Assembly (NCBI RefSeq): GCF_000317695.1
Contig: NC_019771.1
Span: 6,109,501 to 6,173,500, forward strand
Direction of reading: 5' to 3'
Source: Anabaena cylindrica PCC 7122
GTDB taxonomy: Bacteria; Cyanobacteriota; Cyanobacteriia; Cyanobacteriales; Nostocaceae
DNA: 64,000 nucleotides
Part shown: positions 53,803-60,999 of the stretch, in pieces
Layout: the number at the start of each line of letters is the position of its first letter
Position numbering within the stretch: the first letter of the stretch is position 1
Notes under the pieces: model-generated
Database searches by the model: none
The model's input: the letters and a program-made list of their open reading frames with translations, nothing else
What the model was told of the DNA's origin: nothing
Position numbers and translations under genes: made by a program

Positions 53803-54813
53803 TTAACCTTTATTATTTAAGGTTTGTACTGCTAACAACGCTAATGCACCTGTAACAGCGATTGCTCCCCATTGTAGAAGGGGATTTTTATCCAAGGCAT
53901 CGAAAAAGCTGGGTATGACTTGGTTTTTATAGTCGCCATCTATTCTGTCGTGTTCAGGAACAGGCTGGTAAAAGTTATTTGGTGCGTTTTCAGATTTTGT
54001 TTCAGAACTACGCTGTAAATCAAAACCGAATTGTAACAGCAGTGAATCTACTAGCCCCGGAGAAATACGTTGTAATAAATCTATTGCCTTGGCTGCATCA
54101 CCCACTAAAAAATCACGAGTGGGATGTTCTGCTGCATAGATGACAGCATCAGCTACTAGCCTGGGGTCGTAGTAAGGTGGTATACCGGCTGGTTTTACGC
54201 CTAGCTTAGTTAAACCATTATTCCAGAACGGGGTATTAATTACGCCAGGTTTGATACTTGTAACGCTAATCGGCCATTTATCATGCTGTAATTCTATCCG
54301 CATGGATTCCACAAAGCCTTCAACGCCATGTTTAGCGGCAGCATAAGCACTTTGATAAGGAAGCGATCTCCTACCTTCCATTGAAGAAATATGAATTAGC
54401 GCCCCTCTTCCTTCTCGCTTCAAATGGGGTAAAGCAGCCATTGCACCATAAGCTTGGCCCACTAAGTCAACATCAATAACGTGCTTGAATTCTTCCGGTT
54501 TTGTGTTGTCGAAAGTGGCAAAAAGTCCTACTGCGGGAGTATGCACCCAAGTATCAAGTCGTCCAAATGTCTCTATGGTTTTATCTGCGATCGCATTTAC
54601 TTGATCAAATTCCTGCACATCAGCAACAATGGAAGTTGCTTCACCACCAAAGCTGCGAATCTCTTCCACCACAGACTTTAACCCTGACTCGCTCCGGGCA
54701 GAAACTACAACTTTTGCACCCCGTCTAGCAAATTGTAAAGCTGTTTCTCGGCCAATGCCGCTAGAAGCACCAACGACGGAAACAACTTGTTGATTGATTG
54801 GTTTTAATTGCAT
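53803..54813 (-). CDS. Short-chain dehydrogenase/reductase with C-terminal membrane anchor
   Basis: 336 aa from M-Q-L-K-P-I-N-Q (AAGGAG nine bases upstream of 54813). SDR core residues ~8-200: V-G-A-S-S-G-I-G, H-T-P-A-V-G (variant of N-N-A-G), S-S-M-E-G, Y-Q-S-A-Y-A-A-A-K (Tyr/Lys) and K-P-G-V-I-N-T-P-F. A ~90-residue extension ends in a hydrophobic helix (A-I-A-V-T-G-A-L-A-L-L-A-V) that could anchor it. Its leader overlaps the 3' end of a decayed alpha/beta hydrolase gene, its former operon partner. Confidence 0.9.
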   Translation of the reverse strand: MQLKPINQQVVSVVGASSGIGRETALQFARRGAKVVVSARSESGLKSVVEEIRSFGGEATSIVADVQEFDQVNAIADKTIETFGRLDTWVHTPAVGLFATFDNTKPEEFKHVIDVDLVGQAYGAMAALPHLKREGRGALIHISSMEGRRSLPYQSAYAAAKHGVEGFVESMRIELQHDKWPISVTSIKPGVINTPFWNNGLTKLGVKPAGIPPYYDPRLVADAVIYAAEHPTRDFLVGDAAKAIDLLQRISPGLVDSLLLQFGFDLQRSSETKSENAPNNFYQPVPEHDRIDGDYKNQVIPSFFDALDKNPLLQWGAIAVTGALALLAVQTLNNKG

Positions 54814-54827
54814 AGATACTACTCCTT

Positions 54828-54922
54828 TCAATTTTCAACAGAATTTAGAAACTGGTTTAATTCAGCAGTGAATAATTCAGGACGCTCAACTTGGGGTATA
54901 TGTCCACAGTTAGGAATTAAAG
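54828..54922 (-). pseudogene. 3' remnant of an alpha/beta hydrolase gene
   Basis: Translates L-I-P-N-C-G-H-I-P-Q-V-E-R-P-E-L-F-T-A-E then L-N-Q-F-L-N-S-V-E-N-stop: the typical C-terminus of alpha/beta hydrolases with the catalytic His in N-C-G-H-I-P. Everything upstream is cut off by a MITE (54923-55062). Confidence 0.75.
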
Positions 54923-55062
54923 CTAGTAGTCTGTCAAATACACTTTGACGGATAAAGAAGAAACGAACCGCGTTCGCGGTAGCGTTGCGAAGCAAAGAAC
55001 GCGAAGGAGGAAGAAGAAGGAAGAATTATTTACCCGTCAATTAGTTCTTGACAGACTACTAG
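54923..55062. mobile_element. MITE E1 (CTAGTAGTCTGTCAA ends), 140 bp
   Basis: Perfect 15-bp terminal inverted repeats CTAGTAGTCTGTCAA / TTGACAGACTACTAG. The centre is a GAAACGAACCGCG ... GAACGCGAAGGAGGAAG purine-rich tract. It lies exactly at the junction between the hydrolase and thiolase relics. Confidence 0.85.
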
Positions 55063-55400
55063 TCCTAAATGTCGGTTTTTTTGCTGTAGGGCATTAAGAA
55101 GAGTGACTAAAATTCGCGCTCCTGAAGCTCCTAGTAGTCTGCCAAATACATTTTGACGGATAAAGAAGAAACGAACCGCAAAGGACGCAAAGAGCGCGAA
55201 GGAAGAAGGAAGAAGGAAGAATTATTTACCCGTCAATTAATTCTTGACAGACTACTAGAGGATGTCCGAGTGCGATCGCACCCCCGAAAACTTTTAATTT
55301 TTCTTCGGGAACTCCTAGCAAGCGATTAAATAAGACGTTACTCAAAGCAAAGGCTTCGTTGTGGTGTACGGACTGCTGAGACAATATAAGCTTCTTGCAT
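55063..55400 (-). pseudogene. Acetyl-CoA acetyltransferase (thiolase) relic
   Basis: Starts at ATG 55400 with the thiolase N-terminus M-Q-E-A-Y-I-V-S-A-V-R-T-P. After an internal deletion and frame change it jumps to the C-terminal part: H-N-E-A-F-A-L (active-site N-E-A-F-A), K-L-K-V-F-G-G-A-I-A-L-G-H-P (catalytic His). A MITE (55131-55258) interrupts, then G-A-S-G-A-R-I-L-V-T-L-L-N-A-L-Q-Q follows. About 250 central residues and the last C-G-G-G-x-G block are missing. Confidence 0.8.
55131..55258. mobile_element. MITE E2 (CTAGTAGTCTGCCAA ends), 128 bp
   Basis: Same family as E1, one mismatch in the left terminal repeat. Inserted between Pro of G-H-P and G-A-S-G-A-R in the thiolase relic. 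Shares AATTATTTACCCGTCAATTA and AAGAAGAAACGAACCGC with E1. Confidence 0.85.
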
Positions 55401-55579
55401 ACTGCTCCATCAAACTAATACAAAACCCGATAAATCTGGTCATTATGGAAAATATAAAATTGGCTCTTCATTACTTGTTATGCCAAATATGAGTTTATTT
55501 TCCCCAAAAACCTTATAAGTAAAAGGCTTTACCGTTTTTGATGCCAATTTATGTTAAATCAACCGATGGATTAACCTAT

Positions 55580-55610
55580 AATCCTTATATGGCAAGGATT
55601 TTTAAATTTT
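55580..55610 (+). terminator. Possible intrinsic terminator
   Basis: AATCCTT / AAGGATT with a 7-nt loop, then TTTAAATTTT. No gene is evident immediately upstream on the plus strand; the 55401-55860 stretch is otherwise featureless. It may insulate the RNA locus that follows. Confidence 0.4.
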
Positions 55611-55861
55611 ATGGGTTAATTTAGCATAGTAAGTACCAAATAGCCGGAAATTCTACCTGCACTTTTTACTAACTTAACCAAAGCATCAAGGGCATAAAAC
55701 TATATCTCCTGATTCTAGAAAGTGCTGAAGGTATCTAAATCCTTCATGAGTTGTAAACTATTGCCTATCTTTAGGGTAGTTATGAACGAGCGTCTTGCTA
55801 CTGACTCCTTCTTCAATTACACAGCGGTTTTCCGGCTTTCCTAAAAATTTGTAGTATGCTC

Positions 55862-55898
55862 TTGACATCGAGTAGTATTTATATTACAAATGTAATAT
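55862..55898 (+). promoter_or_regulatory. Probable promoter with overlapping palindrome for Y-RNA-like module 1
   Basis: A consensus -35 TTGACA (55862-55867) is followed by GTAGTATTTATATTAC. The perfect inverted repeat ATATTAC-AAAT-GTAATAT (55881-55898) falls over the expected -10. The elements GTAGTAT and TGTAATAT recur upstream of module 4 (about 60949-60966), suggesting shared control. Confidence 0.5.
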
Positions 55899-55954
55899 CA
55901 ACAAAAACGCCTCCCCAAGAGGCAAAACAAAAACCTCGCAATCATGCTGTTCTT

Positions 55955-56161
55955 GGGTCTGTAGCTCTAATGGTAGAGTTCCTGGATTCACTTGTGTCCT
56001 GACAGAAAAAGCTTACATACTTGCTCAACGGTAGAGCGATCATCTAGTAAATGATAAGTGCAGGTTCAATTCCTGCGGTGTTACCACAGCTTTTTCAACT
56101 TACACGAGGTGTGAGTGTAACTCTCACAGGGAGGGTATCGGTTCAATCCCGATCAGATCCA
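55955..56161 (+). ncRNA. Y-RNA-like module 1: tRNA-like body enclosing a Y stem and a second tRNA-like domain
   Basis: Outer tRNA-like body: acceptor GGGTCTG / CAGATCC plus A, D arm GCTC-TAATGGTA-GAGT, T arm ATCGG-TTCAATC-CCGAT. In place of the anticodon loop, helix TTCCTG/CAGGGA leads to a side hairpin (GTGAG/CTCAC) and a Y-type stem: CTTGTGT/ACACGAG, internal loop CCTGACAG opposite CAACTT, perfect AAAAAGCT/AGCTTTTT, then TTACATACT. The Y stem carries another tRNA-like domain: D arm GCTC-AACGGTA-GAGC, seven-base anticodon-like loop CTAGTAA on ATCAT/ATGAT, T arm GCAGG-TTCAATT-CCTGC. The Ro-binding role is inferred from the Y-RNA CUUG/UCC-type loop and the Ro-like gene 1.5 kb downstream. Confidence 0.78.
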
Positions 56162-56199
56162 TTAATAACAATTTGTAATTAAAACAAGAGGTGATGACA

Positions 56200-56400
56200 A
56201 TGGTTCATATTCGATTTGAGGGACGTTCTGTTGATGTTACAGAAAAACAACTGGGAATTACAGCAGGGATGAATGATGTGGCAGTCAAGGAATACATTGC
56301 TCGACATTTAGATGTGAAAAGCGATCGCCTTTCTAATTACATCATTGATCGTCGTCCCAGTGGTGATTTAATCATCCGTCCTGAAGCTGTTTATGGTTAA
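56200..56400 (+). CDS. Small protein ending in Gly, candidate ubiquitin-like
   Basis: 66 aa from the ATG at 56200 (AAGAGGTG ribosome site; GTG 56191 and ATG 56194 are in frame alternatives). Predicted order: strand (V-H-I-R-F-E-G), strand (R-S-V-D-V-T-E), helix (D-V-A-V-K-E-Y-I-A-R-H-L), strands (N-Y-I-I-D-R-R, G-D-L-I-I-R-P), ending A-V-Y-G. A beta-grasp fold with a C-terminal Gly beside a ThiF/E1-like gene (62337) would fit a ubiquitin-like modifier. This is inference; the primary sequence is not one I can place. Begins 38 bp after RNA module 1. Confidence 0.6.
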   Translation: MVHIRFEGRSVDVTEKQLGITAGMNDVAVKEYIARHLDVKSDRLSNYIIDRRPSGDLIIRPEAVYG

Positions 56401-56413
56401 CTCAAGTTGCTAG

Positions 56414-56506
56414 TCATCTAGTTGAGGCTGGTAATGGGTAATTGGTGATCAAATCCCCAATTTCATCCTGTTCATCCTTAAATCCTGAAAATCCTGATTC
56501 AGACAG
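56414..56506 (+). repeat. 93-bp direct repeat, copy A
   Basis: TCATCTAGTTGAGGCTGG ... CCTGATTCAGACAG, about 95% identical and equal in length to 62237-62329. The copies stand upstream of the 240-aa gene and of the ThiF gene and so bracket most of the Ro locus. Confidence 0.9.
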
Positions 56507-56571
56507 ATTTTTACGAAATTTCAACTATTAAAATTGTATTTAACTCAATCACGTATAAGGAGGTAAATCCG

Positions 56572-56679
56572 ATGATGTTCGCTAAATCATTTGCAATCAA
56601 AAACCCATCGTTACAACTGCATTTGCATTTAAACAACGTGAGATATGAGCGAACATCGTTTGAGCGAAATTGTGATTGA
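56572..56679 (+). CDS. 35-aa leader ORF overlapping the 240-aa gene
   Basis: ATG at 56572 preceded by TAAGGAGGT at ideal spacing, one of the best ribosome sites in the region, reading M-M-F-A-K-S-F-A-I-K-N-P-S-L-Q-L-H-L-H-L to a TGA at 56677-56679. It overlaps the start of the next gene (56645), which has no ribosome site of its own, by 35 bases in another frame. It may be a translation-coupling leader peptide. Confidence 0.45.
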   Translation: MMFAKSFAIKNPSLQLHLHLNNVRYERTSFERNCD

Positions 56680-57367
56680 GCGTCCTCGTGGTGGGATGAA
56701 AATTAGCCTCAAAAAGGTGACTGGCTTTAAAAAGCAATTACACAAAATCACCGAAGAAGCAACTGAGGATGGATTATTCAATCCCTACCTGATTAAACCA
56801 ACAAATAAATCCAAATATCTTTCAGATCATCTCGGACCCCTGCGTCGGTTGTTACGCTCAAAAGTTGGACAGCCTTGGAACGACATTTACAGCGAACTGT
56901 GTCAAAAATTAGATACCAGCACAATGGCAGGACAGCACGTGATTGGTCATCTGTGGGACTACGTTGAACGCCATGTAGAAATCATTGATGGTCAGGTTTA
57001 TAGCAAGTCTTACCGCTGGAATCGAGTTCGGTTAGATGGGATTTATGATAACCGTTTTTACATCCATCCTGAAACCGGAATTCTTTGTGCAGTTAAGAAA
57101 GTAAACCGACAGCAGAATCAACGACCAGAACAAACCGATATTGTCATCATTGACAATTATAATCAATATCAAAAAATAAACGATATTTGGTATTTAATTA
57201 CCTTTGCAGATTTTCCCCCGTTAACTGATTATGTAACGGATGTGATCCAAGGTGAAATCCATCGTTCTGCTGCAACTTTTAGAGGTCAAAAAATTTATGC
57301 CGTCAAAAAAAAGCAATGTAGCAAAAAAGAAATTCGATTGATTTTTAATCAACTTGCTAAAACTTAG
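56645..57367 (+). CDS. Conserved-looking 240-aa protein of the Ro locus, function unknown
   Basis: 240 aa, soluble, basic at both ends. Visible blocks: S-E-I-V-I-E-R-P-R-G-G (2-stranded start), P-L-R-R-L-L-R-S-K-V-G-Q-P-W-N-D-I-Y-S-E-L (about 75-95), G-H-L-W-D-Y-V-E-R-H-V, and a lysine-rich C-terminus (K-K-K-Q-C-S-K-K-E-I-R) suited to RNA binding. I do not recognise the family. It lies between RNA modules 1 and 2 (8 bp before module 2), so it belongs to the RNP locus by position. Confidence 0.75.
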   Translation: MSEHRLSEIVIERPRGGMKISLKKVTGFKKQLHKITEEATEDGLFNPYLIKPTNKSKYLSDHLGPLRRLLRSKVGQPWNDIYSELCQKLDTSTMAGQHVIGHLWDYVERHVEIIDGQVYSKSYRWNRVRLDGIYDNRFYIHPETGILCAVKKVNRQQNQRPEQTDIVIIDNYNQYQKINDIWYLITFADFPPLTDYVTDVIQGEIHRSAATFRGQKIYAVKKKQCSKKEIRLIFNQLAKT

Positions 57368-57374
57368 AATTTTC

Positions 57375-57500
<126 letters not shown>

Positions 57501-57522
57501 GATTTTATTTCCATTGGCAGTT

Positions 57523-57600
57523 GTTGCCGCGCCCTAATCCGGGAAGCCTACATAACTCTGCACAAGTTACACCCAATGCTTCCACAACTTGCGCGGTGAC
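57523..57600 (+). ncRNA. Y-RNA-like module 3, minimal, upstream of the Ro gene
   Basis: 78 nt. Outer helix GTTGCCGCGC / GCGCGGTGAC (10 bp with G-U), internal loop CCTAATCC opposite ACAACTT, inner helix GGAAGC/GCTTCC, then CTACATAACT with a small TAACT/AGTTA hairpin and no tRNA-like domain. It shares the internal-loop sequences of modules 1, 2 and 4. Being only 57 nt upstream of the Ro gene start, it could be both a Y RNA and a leader element. Confidence 0.72.
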
Positions 57601-57652
57601 TTTATCACCCCGCGTGCAACACTGCCTCCTCATCCATCACAATTAGAGGAGG
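57595..57652 (+). promoter_or_regulatory. Alternative hairpin and Shine-Dalgarno sequestering stem in the Ro leader
   Basis: CGCGGTGA-CTTTA-TCACCCCGCG can form by stealing the 3' strand of module 3's outer helix. Next, CCTCCTC (57625-57631) is exactly complementary to GAGGAGG (57646-57652), the ribosome site of the Ro gene, over a 14-nt loop. Together they look like a conformational switch controlling translation. Confidence 0.55.
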
Positions 57653-57657
57653 TGATT

Positions 57658-59097
57658 ATGAATACTAATACCGCAGAACGTGACCTGCGTTTAGAAATGC
57701 TTAATAGTTTGCTGACAACCCCTCACCGCAAACTTGAGCAAGTCGCAGAAATTCATAAGTTAATTGTTGAACTTGATCCGATATTTTACGGACATTTAGC
57801 TGTTTGGTATCAGCGTTATGGTGATGTTCGTGACCACAAAGAAGTATTTCTAGCTCATTTGCTAACTAGCAATTTGACTGAACACCGGGATGCTGGATTT
57901 GTGATGCTGCAAGAGTTTCCACCCTATCAGGTGGCTCGTGTGGTGGATTTTATGAAGCAGCAACAAAATAAGTTGCCTCGTTCGGCTCGGACTGCGGTGC
58001 GGCTGTATTTGAAGACACGCGAAAGTAATCCGGCTTTATTCGATCGCGCTGCTTTGCGGGGTCGTAAGGCAATGAAACACCTGTATGCTTCCCTGCACAT
58101 CAAGCCCAATGAACGGGCAAATGCGATTTTGTTCCGCAATACTCCGCCAACGGGTTCTTTAGCAGATATCCTAAAACAGCTTGCTAAGGCAGAAAAAGCG
58201 GCAGAACAGGCACGGTTGATTGTGGAGTTCAAAATTCCTTATGCGATCGCTATTGGTGCTATTAAACAGCTTACACCTGTTGTCTTGGTGGCGTTAATCA
58301 ACAGTATGAGTCCCCAAGAAGTGATCAATAACCTCAAGTCACTCCAAACTAGAGGGGCAATGGATCACCCAGAAGTCAAGAAGCTGATTGACTCTAAACT
58401 GGAGGAAGCGTCCAAGAGTGGGCGTGTCTCAGCCTTCAAAGCCCAGGTTGCCGCAGACACAGCAGATTTCGACGCAGACACCGTTGCTCGGTTGGACAAG
58501 GTTACTAATGAGCAGGTAAAGCGACGGGGGACAATTGCTCGTCCAACTGCCCTACTGGTGGATAAGTCCGGCTCAATGGAGAATGCGATCGCTGTTGGTA
58601 AACAACTTGCTGCTTTAATTTCTGGTATCACTCAGGCAGAATTGTTTGTCTATGCTTTTGATACGATTCCCTATCCTGTTACAGCAAAGGGTAAGGAGTT
58701 GACTGACTGGGAACGTGCTTTCCAGTACATCAATGCAGGTGGTGGTACTAGCATCGGTTGTGCATTGGAAGCAATGCGGAAGAAGAAGCAGGTTGTTGAC
58801 CAAATTATCGTGGTAACGGATGAAGGTGAAAATGCTGCTCCTTACTTCGGTCAGGTTTACAAGAGCTATTGCCGGGAGTTGGCGATCATGCCTAATGTGG
58901 TGATTGTCCGTGTGGGTTCTCATTACAACTGGATTGAGACTCAACTGAAGCAGCAACAAGCACCTGTAGATACGTTCACTTTCGCCGGTGACTACTACAG
59001 TTTGCCGAACCTTGTCCCACTGCTGACGCGCCCTTCTCGTCTGGATTTGCTGATGGAGATTTTAGATATGCCTTTGCCTGTAAGGGCGGATAAATGA
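57658..59097 (+). CDS. Ro60/Rsr-like TROVE-VWA RNA-binding protein
   Basis: 479 aa from the ATG at 57658 (GAGGAGGTGAT; the ORF is open to 57589 but without a start signal). Residues ~10-290 are HEAT-like helices with Ro/TROVE-like blocks (L-P-R-S-A-R-T-A-V-R-L-Y-L, then T-P-V-V-L-V-A-L-I-N-S-M-S-P-Q-E-V-I-N-N-L). Residues ~297-470 are a VWA domain with an intact MIDAS: D-K-S-G-S, G-G-G-T-S, V-T-D-E. Ro proteins form a ring that binds Y RNA on its outside and 3' ends of damaged RNA inside, often with PNPase. Four Y-RNA-like modules nearby support the call. Confidence 0.85.
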   Translation: MNTNTAERDLRLEMLNSLLTTPHRKLEQVAEIHKLIVELDPIFYGHLAVWYQRYGDVRDHKEVFLAHLLTSNLTEHRDAGFVMLQEFPPYQVARVVDFMKQQQNKLPRSARTAVRLYLKTRESNPALFDRAALRGRKAMKHLYASLHIKPNERANAILFRNTPPTGSLADILKQLAKAEKAAEQARLIVEFKIPYAIAIGAIKQLTPVVLVALINSMSPQEVINNLKSLQTRGAMDHPEVKKLIDSKLEEASKSGRVSAFKAQVAADTADFDADTVARLDKVTNEQVKRRGTIARPTALLVDKSGSMENAIAVGKQLAALISGITQAELFVYAFDTIPYPVTAKGKELTDWERAFQYINAGGGTSIGCALEAMRKKKQVVDQIIVVTDEGENAAPYFGQVYKSYCRELAIMPNVVIVRVGSHYNWIETQLKQQQAPVDTFTFAGDYYSLPNLVPLLTRPSRLDLLMEILDMPLPVRADK

Positions 59098-59178
59098 GGT
59101 TAGAATATAGCATTGCTTGTCAGTAAAAATGATGGGCAATGCCACACTCTACTAGTTTGATAAAAACTATAAAAACAG

Positions 59179-59301
59179 ATGCCTAACAATCACTATTATT
59201 TTCAGTTTCATGACAAAACCGAAGCTGACATCGTAGCAAAAGTTACTGTTGAACTGCTAAATTTTTACTCTAATCAAAATATCTCAAAAAAAAATGGATG
59301 A
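59179..59301 (+). CDS. 40-aa protein coupled to the HEPN-motif gene
   Basis: ATG at 59179 reads M-P-N-N-H-Y-Y-F-Q-F-H-D-K-T-E-A-D-I-V-A then a helix, ending S-K-K-N-G at TGA 59299-59301, which overlaps the next ATG (59298) as ATGA. Such overlap argues that both are translated together. An A9 run just before the junction could also allow slippage into one longer product. Not recognised. Confidence 0.5.
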   Translation: MPNNHYYFQFHDKTEADIVAKVTVELLNFYSNQNISKKNG

Positions 59302-60377
59302 AAAAACCTGATTTTAGTGTTAACTACACACTAGATAAAATAATACAGAGTAAGCCAATTGGTTATGGAATAATATCAAAATATATATATTCTAATAATT
59401 CTTTTTCATCTGAGAGTTTTAACTTACCTCTTTATGAGTGCTTTTGGCTCGATCATACTATCGACATTCAAATAAATTTCCATAAATTTGATCTAGGTTC
59501 AACAGAACCTTTAACAATTGCTCTACCTCAAAATCAGATGTATGGTGATCAATATCCTATCCATCTCCAGATTGATAGAGAAGGACATATCTATAGTTCA
59601 ATGCAGAGGACTTTAATACAGCGTATTATTTCGCTCCGCAATAAATTAGTTATTCAATCAAATGAAGCATTGTTGAGCGACTGGATTTTTGATTTGAGAA
59701 CTTTAATAGGAGATACAATTTCTCTTGTAGAGATAACCCTAAATCAATTCTATAATAAAGCCCAATATGACCCACTCCCTGGATGGAATTTTGATAAGGA
59801 AAAAGTTGGTGAAAAATTTGGCAGGAGATTTAGAGACAAACTAAAGTGGATTGGTCAGATTACTGGTAATCCATTAGATAATGCAGTTGATGAACTATCT
59901 TCCTTTCATAATCTGAGGGAGATTAGAAATCATATGATGCACTTTGATCCTCCATCTCTAATAGTACCTTTAGAGGAGGCAGCTATTTGGTTAAATCAAA
60001 TTGTTGATGTTGCTTTTTTAGTCAGGAAAATTCGAGATAAGATAGGTGCAAGTGGCTCTACCTCAATTTTGAACTTCATGTTACAAAAAAAAGTTATTTT
60101 TGTTCCTGAACCGTCTTTTGCATCAAGATTACCGCTAAATTCTAGAGAAAGTGGTTATCTATGTTCATGCTGGCCAAACGAAAATCACAACACAGAGGAT
60201 AACTTAAATATAAAAGATGATGTAACAAAATCAGTAGCAGATTTACAAATAGCATCCTCTGTACAGTCGTTAGAAATTGAGCAGCAATCTGGCTTAGGGA
60301 CTGTGCAAACGGATTCATCAACAAACTCTTTGCCTTCTAAAAGAAGATCAACTCCAAAAGGTTTTGGTAAAAAGTAA
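59298..60377 (+). CDS. Hypothetical protein with a HEPN-type RNxxxH motif
   Basis: 359 aa. An N-terminal beta-rich region (1-110), a helical middle (~115-250) containing L-R-E-I-R-N-H-M-M-H-F-D-P (residues ~206-217), which has the R-N-x-x-x-H pattern of HEPN ribonucleases, and a low-complexity Ser/Asn/Gln tail ending K-R-R-S-T-P-K-G-F-G-K-K. HEPN proteins cut tRNA or mRNA in toxin and defence systems, but catalytically silent members exist. It is A/T-richer than the Ro gene and may be a later insertion. Confidence 0.65.
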   Translation: MKKPDFSVNYTLDKIIQSKPIGYGIISKYIYSNNSFSSESFNLPLYECFWLDHTIDIQINFHKFDLGSTEPLTIALPQNQMYGDQYPIHLQIDREGHIYSSMQRTLIQRIISLRNKLVIQSNEALLSDWIFDLRTLIGDTISLVEITLNQFYNKAQYDPLPGWNFDKEKVGEKFGRRFRDKLKWIGQITGNPLDNAVDELSSFHNLREIRNHMMHFDPPSLIVPLEEAAIWLNQIVDVAFLVRKIRDKIGASGSTSILNFMLQKKVIFVPEPSFASRLPLNSRESGYLCSCWPNENHNTEDNLNIKDDVTKSVADLQIASSVQSLEIEQQSGLGTVQTDSSTNSLPSKRRSTPKGFGKK

Positions 60378-60389
60378 AATACTATTTGC

Positions 60390-60509
60390 TTAATAAAAAG
60401 CAAATTCTCGGTTTTCATCCTCCAGAATTTGTAAGGCTTTCTCAGCCATATCCCCTTGAGAACGAGCAGCATAAATTAAAACACCAGCATCAATGAAAGT
60501 ACGAATCAT
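60390..60509 (-). pseudogene. PIN-domain toxin, truncated after 39 residues
   Basis: ATG at 60509 overlaps the antitoxin stop (ATGA) and reads M-I-R-T-F-I-D-A-G-V-L-I-Y-A-A-R-S-Q-G-D, then K-A-L-Q-I-L-E-D-E-N-R-E-F, the opening of a VapC-like PIN domain with its first acidic residue (Asp7). It stops at 60390, about 100 residues short of family length, and abuts the 3' end of the HEPN-motif gene. The other three catalytic acidic residues are gone. Confidence 0.8.
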
Positions 60510-60751
60510 ATCAAGTCGTCTCCATAACCACCCCGACATTCTGCTTTTTCTCTATCTGCTTCTTCAGCCGTTAACAAAGGAAGACCAGAGTTAATAATTT
60601 CTTGTCGAATTTGTCTTAATTTTTTACCTAACTTAGAGCCAGATTTTAGCTGCTGCTTTTGGCGTTCAAGCGAATCAATGAATGCTAAAACTTTTTCTTG
60701 TTCATCTGCATTTAAAGTTTGCCATTTATCCAGCATTTGTTCGGTGGTCAT
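60506..60751 (-). CDS. Antitoxin-like protein of a PIN toxin pair
   Basis: 81 aa from M-T-T-E-Q-M-L-D-K-W (GGAGTGAT ribosome site; the ORF opens further upstream without a start signal). Short helical N-terminus L-N-A-D-E-Q-E-K-V-L-A-F-I-D-S-L-E, as in DUF2281-type antitoxins, then a charged region ending G-G-Y-G-D-D-L-I. Its reading frame is intact although the toxin is truncated. Confidence 0.75.
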   Translation of the reverse strand: MTTEQMLDKWQTLNADEQEKVLAFIDSLERQKQQLKSGSKLGKKLRQIRQEIINSGLPLLTAEEADREKAECRGGYGDDLI

Positions 60752-60817
60752 ATTAGCTATCACTCCGATTGCCAAGAATAAGAATACATTTATATTGTAC
60801 CTCTCACGCTCGACCAC

Positions 60818-60968
60818 AAAGTCTCTCTAAAACTCTTTCTCTCTGTGCCTCTGCGTCTCTGCGTGAGATAAATATTTTTTGATTTTGCGTAAGTTCTGAT
60901 TTTGTCTGTAATTGCCAAAATATATTTTGGAAAATAGCAAATTTTGTTGTAGTATATGTAATATGTTT
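60818..60968. other. Short spacer with dispersed repeat and module 4 promoter region
   Basis: 60830-60868 is the common CTCTGTGCCTCTGCGTCTCTGCG repeat (also near 63619). 60941-60966 holds TTGTTGTAGTATATGTAATATG, similar to the promoter/palindrome region of module 1 and likely to promote module 4. The long minus-strand ORF across 60827-61093 is not coding. Confidence 0.45.
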
Positions 60969-60999
60969 CTTGCGTGACCCAACTTGTGGAGCCTACATA

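Noticed and set aside
55955..56161. Ordinary tRNA gene with a group I intron
   Set aside because: The ~140-nt insert has a Y-type stem and a tRNA-like domain but no group I core elements, and the interruption opens the anticodon stem instead of the loop; the scaffold recurs in three other places without the outer tRNA.
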